From contig NC_090149.1 of assembly GCF_017916325.1 (NCBI RefSeq), positions 126,501 to 190,500 on the forward strand: a stretch of DNA of 64,000 bases, read 5' to 3'. Within the stretch, counting starts at the first letter, position 1, and each line of letters opens with the position of its first letter. Shown in pieces: positions 9,446 through 18,734 of the stretch. The notes below the pieces were generated by a model, which had not been told where the DNA came from, did no database searches, and was given only the letters and a program-made list of their open reading frames with translations. Source of the stretch: Leishmania martiniquensis (Eukaryota > Euglenozoa > Kinetoplastea > Trypanosomatida > Trypanosomatidae). Both the position numbers and the translations under genes were made by a program.

Positions 9446-12400
9446 ATGAGGCGACCTGGTGGTTTCTTCAAGAAGCTAAAGGCGAAGGAGAAGCGCGCCT
9501 CCTCGCGCAAGCAGCGCGGCACCAAGGGCGCCTCCAAGGAAGACAGGCGTCGCAAGCACAATGAGCGAGTGGTGCTGTACGCAGCGAAGCGCGAGGCGGA
9601 GCAGCTCGCGGCAGTCAGCAGCTCCAGCGAAGATGAACCGTCGACAGACTCGGAAGCGGAGGAGCTCCGCCAGACAAGGTCGTTGCGGAAACTTCAGAAG
9701 CTGCTGAGAGTGGCGCCCGCTTCCGGCTCTCCGGCCGCATCGCACAAGCGTGCTCGCCAGCAATCTAAATCCTCAATACGTCATGATGGCATGGACGACG
9801 AAGAGGATGAACTGATGACAGGCGCGCAGAACAGCAGCCGCGATCTGGACAGCGATAACGCAAGTGTATCCACGTCTTCGTCGATCGATGGCAAGAGAAA
9901 ACGCCGTGCGCCTCTGCAGCGGCATCGCGCTCGGGGTGCACGGGTCCACGCAGAAGCGAGCGCTGCACGCGTCGACGACAGTGACCTGGACGGAGAAAAC
10001 TGGCGACTATACTTGGGTGATGTCAGCGGCAGTGACGACGAGGACAAGGAGGGTACTGATCGTAGTCTTGAGACCGACGATGAAGAGGTGACGGATCTGG
10101 GGGAGGAGACGGACGATGCCGACGATGTGGTTGACAAAGACCTTCTCATGGACATCGACGACGACAAGGAGGACAGCGACAGCAGCGATTGTGAGTCAAG
10201 CGGCGACGATGACAACCCGCTCTTCGACCTCTATAAGGACGATGCGGACGCTGAAGATGATGCTGATGGCACGGATCTCTTTGGTGATGAGATGATGTAC
10301 GACGACGACGATGGCGACGAGGAGGGCGAAGAGCGGGAGGAGGCCTTTGTCGATAATGATGACCACGACGCGGCGTCGGACGAAGTCGTGGGAAAGAGCG
10401 CACGTGAGCGGCTTTTGCTGCAAAGCTTCCAGCTCGACACAAGCAGTGTGTCTATCCTGCGGCAGTGCGGCGCTGTTGGGGGGGCTAGCGACACGAAGGG
10501 CAACAACAGCAGCAGTGCTGTCTTGACAGAGGAAGATGAGTGGATGCGCAAGTACCATCTTGACTTGCACGGCCCGCCTGATGAGACTCCGCTGAGGCCG
10601 CTGCCGGTGCCGCACGCGGCGTTGGAGCTGCTGGCCGAATCGAACAAGCTTCTGCAGGCGCGCGCCGCTGAACGGCTGCAGGCAACCACGGACAAGAAGG
10701 AGCTGGGCATCTTCTTCGCTTCCCCAGAAGAGTGCGCTGCCGTACACCCCGAGAACGTTTCGGTGCTCGCTACGGAGCACGCGCGGCAGCACCTCCTTCA
10801 CGCACCGTTTGACGTGCAGCGGTGCGCTGCGCCGTCGCCGTCAGCGCCTCAAGCAGCGGAGCCATGGACGGCGTGCCCGCCATACCTCCATCCTGTGCTG
10901 TGGGAGAAGTGGACGGCGTTCCGTGCACACCGAAGCCTGCCCACGTTCACGACAGAGGAGCGCGGCTTGCTGGATCTTCTTCAAGGCTACGCAGACCTTC
11001 TAGACACACTGCACTGCTGGCAGAATAGTGAGTCGAGGCGTGAGATCTTCGCGCTGCACCTACTCAATCACTGGTTCAAGGCCCGATCGGTCGTGCTGGC
11101 GCATGACACGCTGCTTGCAAAGCGCCAGGAGGAGGAGCGGCGGCGGCGTGGGCAGCAGACGCGGCGAAAGGGAAACGGTGGAGTCGCGCGGGGCAGCGGT
11201 GCTGTTTCTGCTGAAGTTGCGCCGCCCGCACAGCAGAGCAAGCTGCAGGTGACGAAGGCAGGCGAAGCTCGCGGCGAGGCCGTCGACGAAGTGCAAGAGG
11301 ACGATGCAGAGGAGCTGGAGCTGCGCGACCGGGGCTTCAGCAAGACGCGCTTGTGCGTGATGTGTCCGCTGCGCAACCACGCCTACAAGTTTGTCTACTG
11401 CCTTGTCTCCATCCTGCGAGCCGACCCGTCCCAGTGCCCAAAGCTGAAAGTGTTCGATCAGGACTTCACAGAAATCGAGGAGGCCATCGACCCGACATTT
11501 AAGCGGCGGCCGCGAGACTACCAGCGCGCCTTCGAGGGCAACATCGACGACTCTTTCTGTGTGGGGCTTCGACTGGAGCCTGAGCGGGTGCACGTCTACG
11601 CGCACCCCCTCAACAGCGACGTGCTCCTCTGCTCGCCGCTCGGTCTGCGCCGCCGCATCGAAAAGAGCGGTGACGTTCTCGTCTCTCTCTCTTCCATTGA
11701 GGTGTGCCTTATCGAGGACGCGCATATGCTCTTCCAGCAAAACTGGATGCACGTCTCAGCTGTGCTGGAGCTGCTGAACAAGCGACCAACCGACACGACA
11801 CACGGTCTCTCTGATCTGCGCCGCGTCTACGCGTGGGCGCTGGAAGGCAAGAGCGGCCGCCACCGCCAGACGATCGTGTCGACGGACGTGTGTAACGCAA
11901 CGATGCTGTCCACCCTCCGCACAGCATCCGTGAACAACTCAGGGAAACTCGTGCTGCATCGTCGCGCCGATCCAGGTGTGCTGTCGCGGGTGCTAGTCCC
12001 GGTGCGGCAGCACTTCATTCGCTTCGACCCAGCCTCACTGGCCACCGTCGACGATGACCGCTTCGAGCTCTTCACGAAGCAGGTGTACGAGGCCAAGATC
12101 AACGCCATGGCCGAGCGCGGCGTCCGCATTATCATCTTCGTGCCCTCGTACTTCGACTTTGTACGCGTGCGTAACTACCTCCACCGTGAGTACGGCGAGA
12201 GCTGCGTGGCGCTGTGCGAGTACACTTCGCTCAAGCAGCAGCGTCAGGCCCTCGGCCAGTTCTCTGACCTCGAACGGCCGGTGCTGCTGGTGACGGAGCG
12301 GTTCTACTACTTCAAGCGGTACTTTGTAAAGCTCGCCGAGGTGCTTATCTTCTATAGCCCGCCAATGTTCCCCGAGTATTACGCGTCCCTCACGAACAGG

Positions 12401-12544
12401 CTCGTGGCGACGTCGCCGAGCGCCTTCACCATGACACTCTACTGCCGCTACGACACCCACGAGCTGAACCGCGTGGTAGGCACGTCGCGCATGGCGCAGC
12501 TGCTCGAGCGCGACTCCGGCGTGTTTTCCTTCATCACCTCGTAG
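9446..12544 (+). CDS. UTP25: U3 snoRNA-associated protein 25 (UTP25 / DEF family)
   Basis: The predicted protein has 1032 residues. UTP25 is a nucleolar component of the small-subunit processome, needed for early 18S pre-rRNA cleavages. Its core resembles a DEAD-type helicase fold but lacks the catalytic motifs. The N-terminus is very basic (MRRPGGFFKKLKAKEKR), and residues about 178-312 are a long Asp/Glu/Ser tract. The conserved family domain runs from roughly residue 500 to the end. The clearest signature, about residues 947-973, is LLVTERFYYFKRYFVKLAEV followed by an IFYSPP strand, matching the 'TER-x-HYF-x-RY' block of UTP25/DEF proteins. ATG 9446 is chosen because the splice acceptor lies at 9370-9371. 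The acidic extension makes it longer than fungal homologues. I am confident of the family; other processome members are not encoded nearby. Confidence 0.93.
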   Translation: MRRPGGFFKKLKAKEKRASSRKQRGTKGASKEDRRRKHNERVVLYAAKREAEQLAAVSSSSEDEPSTDSEAEELRQTRSLRKLQKLLRVAPASGSPAASHKRARQQSKSSIRHDGMDDEEDELMTGAQNSSRDLDSDNASVSTSSSIDGKRKRRAPLQRHRARGARVHAEASAARVDDSDLDGENWRLYLGDVSGSDDEDKEGTDRSLETDDEEVTDLGEETDDADDVVDKDLLMDIDDDKEDSDSSDCESSGDDDNPLFDLYKDDADAEDDADGTDLFGDEMMYDDDDGDEEGEEREEAFVDNDDHDAASDEVVGKSARERLLLQSFQLDTSSVSILRQCGAVGGASDTKGNNSSSAVLTEEDEWMRKYHLDLHGPPDETPLRPLPVPHAALELLAESNKLLQARAAERLQATTDKKELGIFFASPEECAAVHPENVSVLATEHARQHLLHAPFDVQRCAAPSPSAPQAAEPWTACPPYLHPVLWEKWTAFRAHRSLPTFTTEERGLLDLLQGYADLLDTLHCWQNSESRREIFALHLLNHWFKARSVVLAHDTLLAKRQEEERRRRGQQTRRKGNGGVARGSGAVSAEVAPPAQQSKLQVTKAGEARGEAVDEVQEDDAEELELRDRGFSKTRLCVMCPLRNHAYKFVYCLVSILRADPSQCPKLKVFDQDFTEIEEAIDPTFKRRPRDYQRAFEGNIDDSFCVGLRLEPERVHVYAHPLNSDVLLCSPLGLRRRIEKSGDVLVSLSSIEVCLIEDAHMLFQQNWMHVSAVLELLNKRPTDTTHGLSDLRRVYAWALEGKSGRHRQTIVSTDVCNATMLSTLRTASVNNSGKLVLHRRADPGVLSRVLVPVRQHFIRFDPASLATVDDDRFELFTKQVYEAKINAMAERGVRIIIFVPSYFDFVRVRNYLHREYGESCVALCEYTSLKQQRQALGQFSDLERPVLLVTERFYYFKRYFVKLAEVLIFYSPPMFPEYYASLTNRLVATSPSAFTMTLYCRYDTHELNRVVGTSRMAQLLERDSGVFSFITS

Positions 12545-13602
12545 GGCGGCAGAGACGCAGCGGGTGAAAACAAAGAAAAAGAGGAGGCGGACGGCGTAGC
12601 GGATGGCGTCGGCCATGTGGATGCTGAACTCGCTGATGCATGCGGGTCGAGGTATCAAACGGTGCCCGGTGCGTGCGCCCCGCCCCTCTCTAAGGATCCG
12701 ACTAAGCAGAGAATGCATAAGCAGTCTTAACAGCGCGCAGCTGCTGTGTTTTTATCCGTTGCTGCGTTGTCCCAAACGGCACAAGCGGTCCAAACAACGT
12801 GTACTCGCCTCCGTGTCGCAGATGTGCGTCGTGCAGTGCTCGTGTGATGGGTCGGGGTGGCGGCTCTTAGCCATCACCTCTCTCCTGCTGCTGCCGGCTC
12901 CCGCCCCCGTGCCAGCCTACTGAGGCCTCCCCTCATCGGTCGAGTCAAGGAGCGATGGATGTTCAGACCCCCAAACCCACAGGTACACGAGCATCTCCAC
13001 TCTGTGGGGAGGGGGTGGCCCTCACACGCAAGCATCTCAGCCCATATGGCATCTCGAGCGCTCCTCCACAGCCTCTGCACCGAACGCACAGTCCTTCCCC
13101 CACCCCCTCCGTCTCTCTCTCTAACCCCTCCCCCTGCTCCCCCTTTCTTACTTGCCGGCCCGCATGATGGGTGAACAGCAGCGTTGCCGTTGCAAGAACA
13201 GGACGCGAAGAGCAGCACATAGCAAGCGGACATAGTATTTCCAAGCATACATTACACACACGCGCATATAGAGAGAGGGAGGGACATACACACTCATATA
13301 TATAAGCACACTGTGACGTGAACAGCCGCAGGAAACGATAGAGGGGAGGGAGGGAAGGGGCAAAGCGAAGTTCCGCATTGAAGAAGAACGTGTGCTCGTC
13401 GGCCGCACGTGTTGTGCGGGGCTTCTCTGATCGGCCGGCTGCAGGGGGTGAAGGGTGTAGGGGAGGAGGAAGGTGAGGACGGATCTATGTGAAGTCTGTT
13501 CGTGTTTTTTCGCGCGCGCTTGCGAAAGTGATTCCGATATCTGTAACCTCTAAAGGAAAGAGGGGGGAGTGTTAATAGACTGTGTTGCCCTTACGTGAGC
13601 AG
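12545..13602. other. spacer between UTP25 and the DZIP1-like gene
   Basis: I see no gene. The C/T-rich tract at 13090-13152 is followed by the first AG at 13177-13178, a likely splice acceptor that would leave a leader of about 424 nt before ATG 13603. Confidence 0.6.
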
Positions 13603-15993
13603 ATGACCAGCACCGTTTTTGAGTTCGTGCAGGGCAACGAGCGCCTCGACTGGCGCGTCCTAGTCTCCATTGACGTCGAGCGCTTGCTGAAGTCCACGAA
13701 CGTGGAAACGCTGCAGCGCATCGTCGAGAACATCGCCTTCTCCCGTGTCACGCGCGATGAGGCTTCCCTGTTCTCGCCGGATCACGTCCTGCACCTGTTT
13801 CAGCTGTGCCAGCTGGTCATTCAGTACTTGGTGTACTCGCAGGACATCCTCGCCAAGATCAACAACAAACTGAACGACCGCCTGGAGGGTCAGCAGGCGA
13901 CTATACAGGAGCAGGAGGGGGCGCTTCAACGGCTCTCCGATGAGACTAGCCTGCTGAAGAAGCAGGTCAAGACGCAGCGCCGCACGTTGTTGGCGTACGA
14001 GTACAACGCACAGGCAGCGTTGGCTCACGGGCTGGCTAGCAGGGGCGCTGCGGCGGCGGCGGCCGGTACCCCTGCACCTTTATACGTTTGCCCGTACTGC
14101 GCGGAGGAGTACCACAAGGCCGAGTCCATGCAGTCGCACCTGCGCAAGAGGCACATGATGGCAGCCGCGCCGGCGAGCTTTCGGACTGGAGGCGCCGCCA
14201 CCCCTCCCCCGCGGCCCACCTTCAGTGACGGCGGCGCACCCTATCACGAACGCCCGGCGTCCCCCATGCCGCCTGCCACAGGTGCGCCAACAGCTGTGCC
14301 ACCCGCGGCTACTGCTCCCACCGCAACCGCGGAGGATACGATGACGCTCCAGCAGCTTCGCCACCGTGTGGACCAGTTGGAAAAGGACCGGGAAGCAATG
14401 GAGCGGCAGCAGCGGGAAAACCTAATGCTTATGCTGCTGGGCGCCGCGCGATCGCAGCCGGCGTCCCCGCCACCACCACAGCAGCAACCGCAGCAGGCCG
14501 CGCCGGCGCCCTCCGCCACAGGTGCGCCGCCGCCTGCCTCGCCGCCATCGCCGCCGTCAGTAGCAAAAACAGAAGCTGCGGGGGACGACGTCCCAGCGCA
14601 CCTGCGCGGCGTACCTGTGGTGCCGGACATCAGCGCCATGATGAGCTACAACCTCTCCTGCCAGCGCGAGGCCTCGGAGAACGCGCTGCGACGCCAACTG
14701 GTGAACCTGGAGGCGGAGATACGAGCGCTGAGGGCGGGTAAGTCTACCGCAGCGTCAACGGAGCTGGCGAAAGCGTCACCGCCGCCGCCATCATCCGTCC
14801 CCGCTCTCGGCGTCACTGCGTCCAGTGGCGTCCCTGCCGTTGTGCGGCCGGCGTGGGTCGCGGAACTGGAGAACGCGCAGCAACGCCAGCACCAGCAGCA
14901 GCCGTCCAGCGGCTCCCCAGCTACCCTTCCTCTCGCACCACCGCCGTCACCGCCACCATCACAAGTTGCAGCCACTCCTACAACGCCGCCTCTGCAGCAG
15001 CATGGCGACACAATCAGCGTGACGGGGCCATCCCTTGTACCACCACCGTCGCACTCGCAGACGCCCTCGCTCAGCGTGCCGTCGCCCTTGCAGCCCAGCT
15101 CCCCGGCACCGCCGCCAAGCTCCGCCACTCCAGAGCGGCAGCAACCCTCGCCGACAGTTCCGCCCCCTGTGCCCTCGGTGCTACGCCCCCCCACGGCCGC
15201 CGTCCTGATACCCTCCCCAGTCACGGCGGCCACAACGAAGGGCAAGGCACCTGCAGCTCCCACTCCTACGCCGTCCGTGAGTACCCCACAGCTGCCAAAG
15301 GTGCATCAGAAGCCGGGCTGCTTGCTGGACAGCAGCACGAACTCGAGCCTCACATCCACCTCGACAGTGCCGCCGCATCGCGCCGTCAGCAAGGGGCCCC
15401 CAGGTGCCTCGATCTCTCTCACTAGCGATGCACCGGCGCCAACGTCAGCCTCGGCATCCCCTGGGGCGCCTGGCAGTGCAGCATCGGCGACGGCAACTAT
15501 GGCATTCGCCTCTGTAACACCCATTCCGCTGCCATCGACAACCTCCGCAAGCTCCCTCGCCACCCCTGTCCCTTTTCCTGGGCCTGGTGTGGGACCATAC
15601 TTTTCCTCTCGCCCTTCTCCGTCTGCAGCTGCGGTGCCGGTGCCAGCGCTGCTCCCGATCACACCGCCGCCGGCCACGCACAGCAGCACCAGCCCCGCGC
15701 AGCAGCACTCGTACACGGCGCAATCCTCGACAGCGTCGCAGTCCGTAAGCAGCACACACCCCGGCCCGACGCCCCCGGTCACAACGCCACCCCTCCCAGT
15801 CCCAGTCGTGGCGGGTGGCACTGGCGGTAACAGCACCACCGTCAGTGGCTGGTCTCCACCAGCGCCAGTGCTCAGTACCGCCAGCGTGCCGGTGCCAGCG
15901 TCGGCAGCGGTGCCTCTGGCCGTTAGGCCCTTCCGGCAGTCCAGCAGCAGCAGCAGCAGCGACTCGCAATACAGCATTGGCGGTTGGCGCTAA
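13603..15993 (+). CDS. DZIP1/Iguana-like zinc-finger protein
   Basis: The predicted protein has 796 residues. Residues about 8-110 match the Dzip-like N-terminal domain: an RLDWRVLVSIDVERLL block, then helices containing FSPDHVLHLFQLCQLVIQYL. A coiled coil follows (about 85-135). A single C2H2 zinc finger comes next at about 162-185 (C-P-Y-C, then 12 residues, H-LRKR-H). After another short coiled coil near 250-270 the rest is Pro/Ser/Ala/Thr-rich low complexity, ending in a Ser run. In animals DZIP1 is a basal body and transition-zone protein needed for ciliogenesis, so a role at the flagellar base is plausible by family. The ATG at 13603 is preferred; the seven codons upstream in frame begin with GTG. 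The low-complexity tail gives no functional clue. Confidence 0.85.
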   Translation: MTSTVFEFVQGNERLDWRVLVSIDVERLLKSTNVETLQRIVENIAFSRVTRDEASLFSPDHVLHLFQLCQLVIQYLVYSQDILAKINNKLNDRLEGQQATIQEQEGALQRLSDETSLLKKQVKTQRRTLLAYEYNAQAALAHGLASRGAAAAAAGTPAPLYVCPYCAEEYHKAESMQSHLRKRHMMAAAPASFRTGGAATPPPRPTFSDGGAPYHERPASPMPPATGAPTAVPPAATAPTATAEDTMTLQQLRHRVDQLEKDREAMERQQRENLMLMLLGAARSQPASPPPPQQQPQQAAPAPSATGAPPPASPPSPPSVAKTEAAGDDVPAHLRGVPVVPDISAMMSYNLSCQREASENALRRQLVNLEAEIRALRAGKSTAASTELAKASPPPPSSVPALGVTASSGVPAVVRPAWVAELENAQQRQHQQQPSSGSPATLPLAPPPSPPPSQVAATPTTPPLQQHGDTISVTGPSLVPPPSHSQTPSLSVPSPLQPSSPAPPPSSATPERQQPSPTVPPPVPSVLRPPTAAVLIPSPVTAATTKGKAPAAPTPTPSVSTPQLPKVHQKPGCLLDSSTNSSLTSTSTVPPHRAVSKGPPGASISLTSDAPAPTSASASPGAPGSAASATATMAFASVTPIPLPSTTSASSLATPVPFPGPGVGPYFSSRPSPSAAAVPVPALLPITPPPATHSSTSPAQQHSYTAQSSTASQSVSSTHPGPTPPVTTPPLPVPVVAGGTGGNSTTVSGWSPPAPVLSTASVPVPASAAVPLAVRPFRQSSSSSSSDSQYSIGGWR

Positions 15994-16862
15994 TGCGGGG
16001 AGAAGTTTAGCGAGCTGAGCGTTGAGCTTCTCCTGTCTCCCTCCCCTCTCACCTTTTATTCATCCCTGTCTCCTGATGCCCCGCACACACACACACGCAC
16101 ATCTTTACACACAGAGAGACGCAAACCTCAAGGGCGTTTAGGCAGTGATGCGCCGAAAGAGGAGGGGTGCGCGCGTTTGTCTGCGTATAGTGATGCCACA
16201 GAGAATCCCTTTCTGTGTGCGTGTGTGTGTATGGGGGGAGGGGGGCACACGTGTTGTAAATACGCTTATTTGTGTGCCTCTTCAACGCGGGCCTGTAATA
16301 GAGCTCATAGAAGTGCCGACTCCCTCCCCTTGGACCGCTCCCCACCATCCACCTATACGCATGCTCGCTTGTGCCCACCAACATCAGCCAGAGACAGGGG
16401 GAAAGAGGTGCGAAGGAATCGAGGTGCCACCTGTTTCCTGCGTGGCCTCCTCCTCCTCTCCCACCGCTCCTTCCGTTAAGGGGAGGGGCCTAGTGTGGCG
16501 GTGCGACGGGCCCTGCCCACTGTTGCCTGCAATGAGATGTCTATGACGCACAGGAGGTGCGGATGCGGAGCTGTGCTCAACGCGCTCACACAAGCACAGC
16601 TTTTTCTCTCTACCCCCCACACACACACACACCTATCATCGACGGCCCACCTCCGCGCCTCATCCCCTCTCCTCTTCCTCAACACTCGACAGGATACATA
16701 CGTGCGAGTCTCGGAGGAGGTCCTAAAAGCGGGTTGCTGCTTCTGTGTGTATCTCCGTGTGTGTGTGTGTGCGTCTGTTCGACCCAATCACATCGGCTTC
16801 TGTCTCTTTCTCACTATTCGCCACACTCCGGCCCCCTCCTCGCATGTGAAGCCCGTGATCAC
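15994..16862. other. spacer upstream of CET1
   Basis: Two candidate splice signals are present: a C/T tract ending with AG at 16691-16692, and a second tract from about 16800 to 16842 followed by AG near 16850. (AC)n tracts occur near 16085-16097 and 16619-16632. I see no gene. Confidence 0.6.
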
Positions 16863-16871
16863 ATGCGAGGA
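16837..16871 (+). promoter_or_regulatory. 13-bp hairpin containing the predicted CET1 start codon
   Basis: Arms 16837-16849 (TCCTCGCATGTGA) and 16859-16871 (TCACATGCGAGGA) are perfect reverse complements separated by a 9-nt loop. The ATG at 16863-16865 lies in the right arm. In RNA this would bury the start codon in a stable stem. Function is inferred only. Confidence 0.6.
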
Positions 16872-18074
16872 CTGCAACGTGTGCCGCGGTACCGGGACCC
16901 CCTGGTCCGCAATGTTGCTCGAATGCTTCTCCGCGGCTTGCAAGAGCAGCATCACGCAACGTCCTCGCAACAGGTCGAGCTGGAGGTGCGACTTGGCAGC
17001 ATCCTAGCGCACGCTCGTGCACGCCAGCTGGACGTACCCGTTGCCGTAGCGTCGCCAGCCTTGATGGATGAGTCCGCACGCACTGTCTACGAATTCCACC
17101 CCGGCCTTTCGCAGCCACTGCTGCAAGGGATACAGGTGGCTCTGCGAGAGGCGGGTCTGGCCACGCAAAGCGACATGCACCTACCATTCATGAAAGCTGA
17201 TGCAGTGCTGCTTCTCACCAATGCGAAGCGCCTTCTCTGCCGCTATCATAGACTGCACGGAGCATCCCCCGGCAAGCACGCAGACAGTGCCAAGGCGGCC
17301 GCCTCGCCCCGCCAGGCGCCGGTGTACAACCCGCTCTCCCTCACCCATGGTATCACCGTTCTGTCGGCGGAGCACAAGAGACGGTTGGCTTGGATGGACA
17401 TGTGCTGCCCAGGCTGGTGCGCGGACGTGCGCTTCGCTCTCTCTTCGGAGACCTCTGTGCCGATCGAGCTCACCGATGCAACGAAAGAGGCGGCGGTGTC
17501 GTCTCGGTGCCGGTTGCGTGCGTGCGTTCCGGTGGGTCCGTTTTTCTCCGTGCAACTGACACAATCGACGCTCATCGAGGATGTCTGGTGGTACCCGCCC
17601 CACGAGGTGCGCTCCTACCTTGAGAGGGGCGGGAGTGTGTCGTCGTCGTCATCGTCCGCGGCGACCACAGGCACCACGACGTTCGGTGTCGGCACGGTGA
17701 TCCCAACCCCAGCGCTCCTCATGCCGGAAAAAGCAGCAGAGCGCACAGGTTGGTACGGCATGGGTGCGTCGAATATCGAGGTAGAGGTGGAGGTCAACCT
17801 GCCTGCGCTGTTGCGTGAGTGGAAGCGCTTGTATGGGGGTGCTGCCGTGTCTGCGTACCTGTCTGCCTCGGGGCTTGTGTGTACAACATGCGCCGGCACT
17901 GCACTGGCAAGCGACGCATCACTTAAGCCGCCATTAGCGATGGCGACAGGAGATGACGACACTGATATGCACGCGATGCTCTTGGCGGAGAGAGAAGACC
18001 CGCTCCTCTTGCGTATGGCCGAAGAAATGATGGCGGTGGTGCAGTTTCTCACAAAGGTGCGCATCGCCGAGTGA
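16863..18074 (+). CDS. CET1: mRNA cap RNA 5'-triphosphatase, Cet1 type
   Basis: The predicted protein has 403 residues. It belongs to the metal-dependent triphosphate tunnel metalloenzyme family, which removes the gamma phosphate from RNA 5' ends before guanylylation. In trypanosomatids this step is relevant to the cap-4 structure on the spliced leader. The first metal-binding strand is VELEVRLG at about residues 38-45, with the E-x-E glutamates at 39 and 41. The matching C-terminal strand is IEVEVEVNL at about 305-313, with alternating Glu. Basic residues that would line the tunnel occur between them (DVRFALSSE near 188-196 and RCRLRACVP near 215-223). A Ser/Thr-rich insertion spans about 257-275. 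The protein appears longer than the compact trypanosome enzyme. The ATG at 16863 sits inside a hairpin; Met21 (codon at 16923) would still retain the whole catalytic domain. Confidence 0.85.
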   Translation: MRGLQRVPRYRDPLVRNVARMLLRGLQEQHHATSSQQVELEVRLGSILAHARARQLDVPVAVASPALMDESARTVYEFHPGLSQPLLQGIQVALREAGLATQSDMHLPFMKADAVLLLTNAKRLLCRYHRLHGASPGKHADSAKAAASPRQAPVYNPLSLTHGITVLSAEHKRRLAWMDMCCPGWCADVRFALSSETSVPIELTDATKEAAVSSRCRLRACVPVGPFFSVQLTQSTLIEDVWWYPPHEVRSYLERGGSVSSSSSSAATTGTTTFGVGTVIPTPALLMPEKAAERTGWYGMGASNIEVEVEVNLPALLREWKRLYGGAAVSAYLSASGLVCTTCAGTALASDASLKPPLAMATGDDDTDMHAMLLAEREDPLLLRMAEEMMAVVQFLTKVRIAE

Positions 18075-18734
18075 GGTCCGCACCATTGCGCAGCAGGGGT
18101 CTTCCGTCTTTTTCGTCCCCTCCGTTTCCCCTCGCGCACCTCCTTCGGCCACGACCTCCTCATTAACGACACTCGGCAAGATGAGGGAGGGATGCCAGCA
18201 CGTCGCGCGCATAGTGGGCAAGCGCGGGGGTGGAAGAGGGTGGGCAGGCATGTGCCGTATAAGTCCCTCTTCACAAGTACGCGCAGGCACACACACACAC
18301 ACTCGTGGAGTCACTGAAGAGCACCGGGGAGAAGTGCGGGGAGATGGAATGGGGGTCTCCCTGTGCGTGTGTGTGTATTCAGAGGACTGTATTTCAGGCA
18401 TAGGTGGCGAAGGGCTTTAGGGTGTGAAGAAGGTGCCTCGCCATGGTCTGCGCTGCCGTCTCCTGATGGTCTGCTGCGACAAACTGCCCCAGTGACGGTG
18501 GTGCGGCGTGGGGAGGTGTCCAAGGCCGCCGCCGGTGGGTCTCCACGGCCGTGAAGCTGCACAAGGAAGGACGATGCGTGGGGAGCCTACGCTCCACTGT
18601 GTGTCCCCTCTACCCCCCCCACCCCCTCCTCCCACACGCTCCTTGGCATCTGCCCTTGATTTCCCTTTCACGCTGAACCGCCCCCCCCTCCTTCCTCTCT
18701 CCCCACTTTGTCATCGGCGCACAGGAGCCTTACG
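18075..18734. other. spacer upstream of the FAD oxidoreductase
   Basis: Mostly C/T-rich toward its right end (18605-18710). It contains CA/GT runs near 18292-18302 and 18363-18373. No gene is seen. Confidence 0.65.
18723..18724 (+). promoter_or_regulatory. predicted spliced-leader acceptor for the FAD oxidoreductase
   Basis: AG directly after the C/T tract at 18671-18710, only 10 nt before ATG 18735. It argues against using the upstream TTG-initiated extension. Confidence 0.65.

Noticed and set aside
13582..13602. Seven extra N-terminal codons for the DZIP1-like protein
   Set aside because: They begin with GTG rather than ATG; the first ATG is at 13603.
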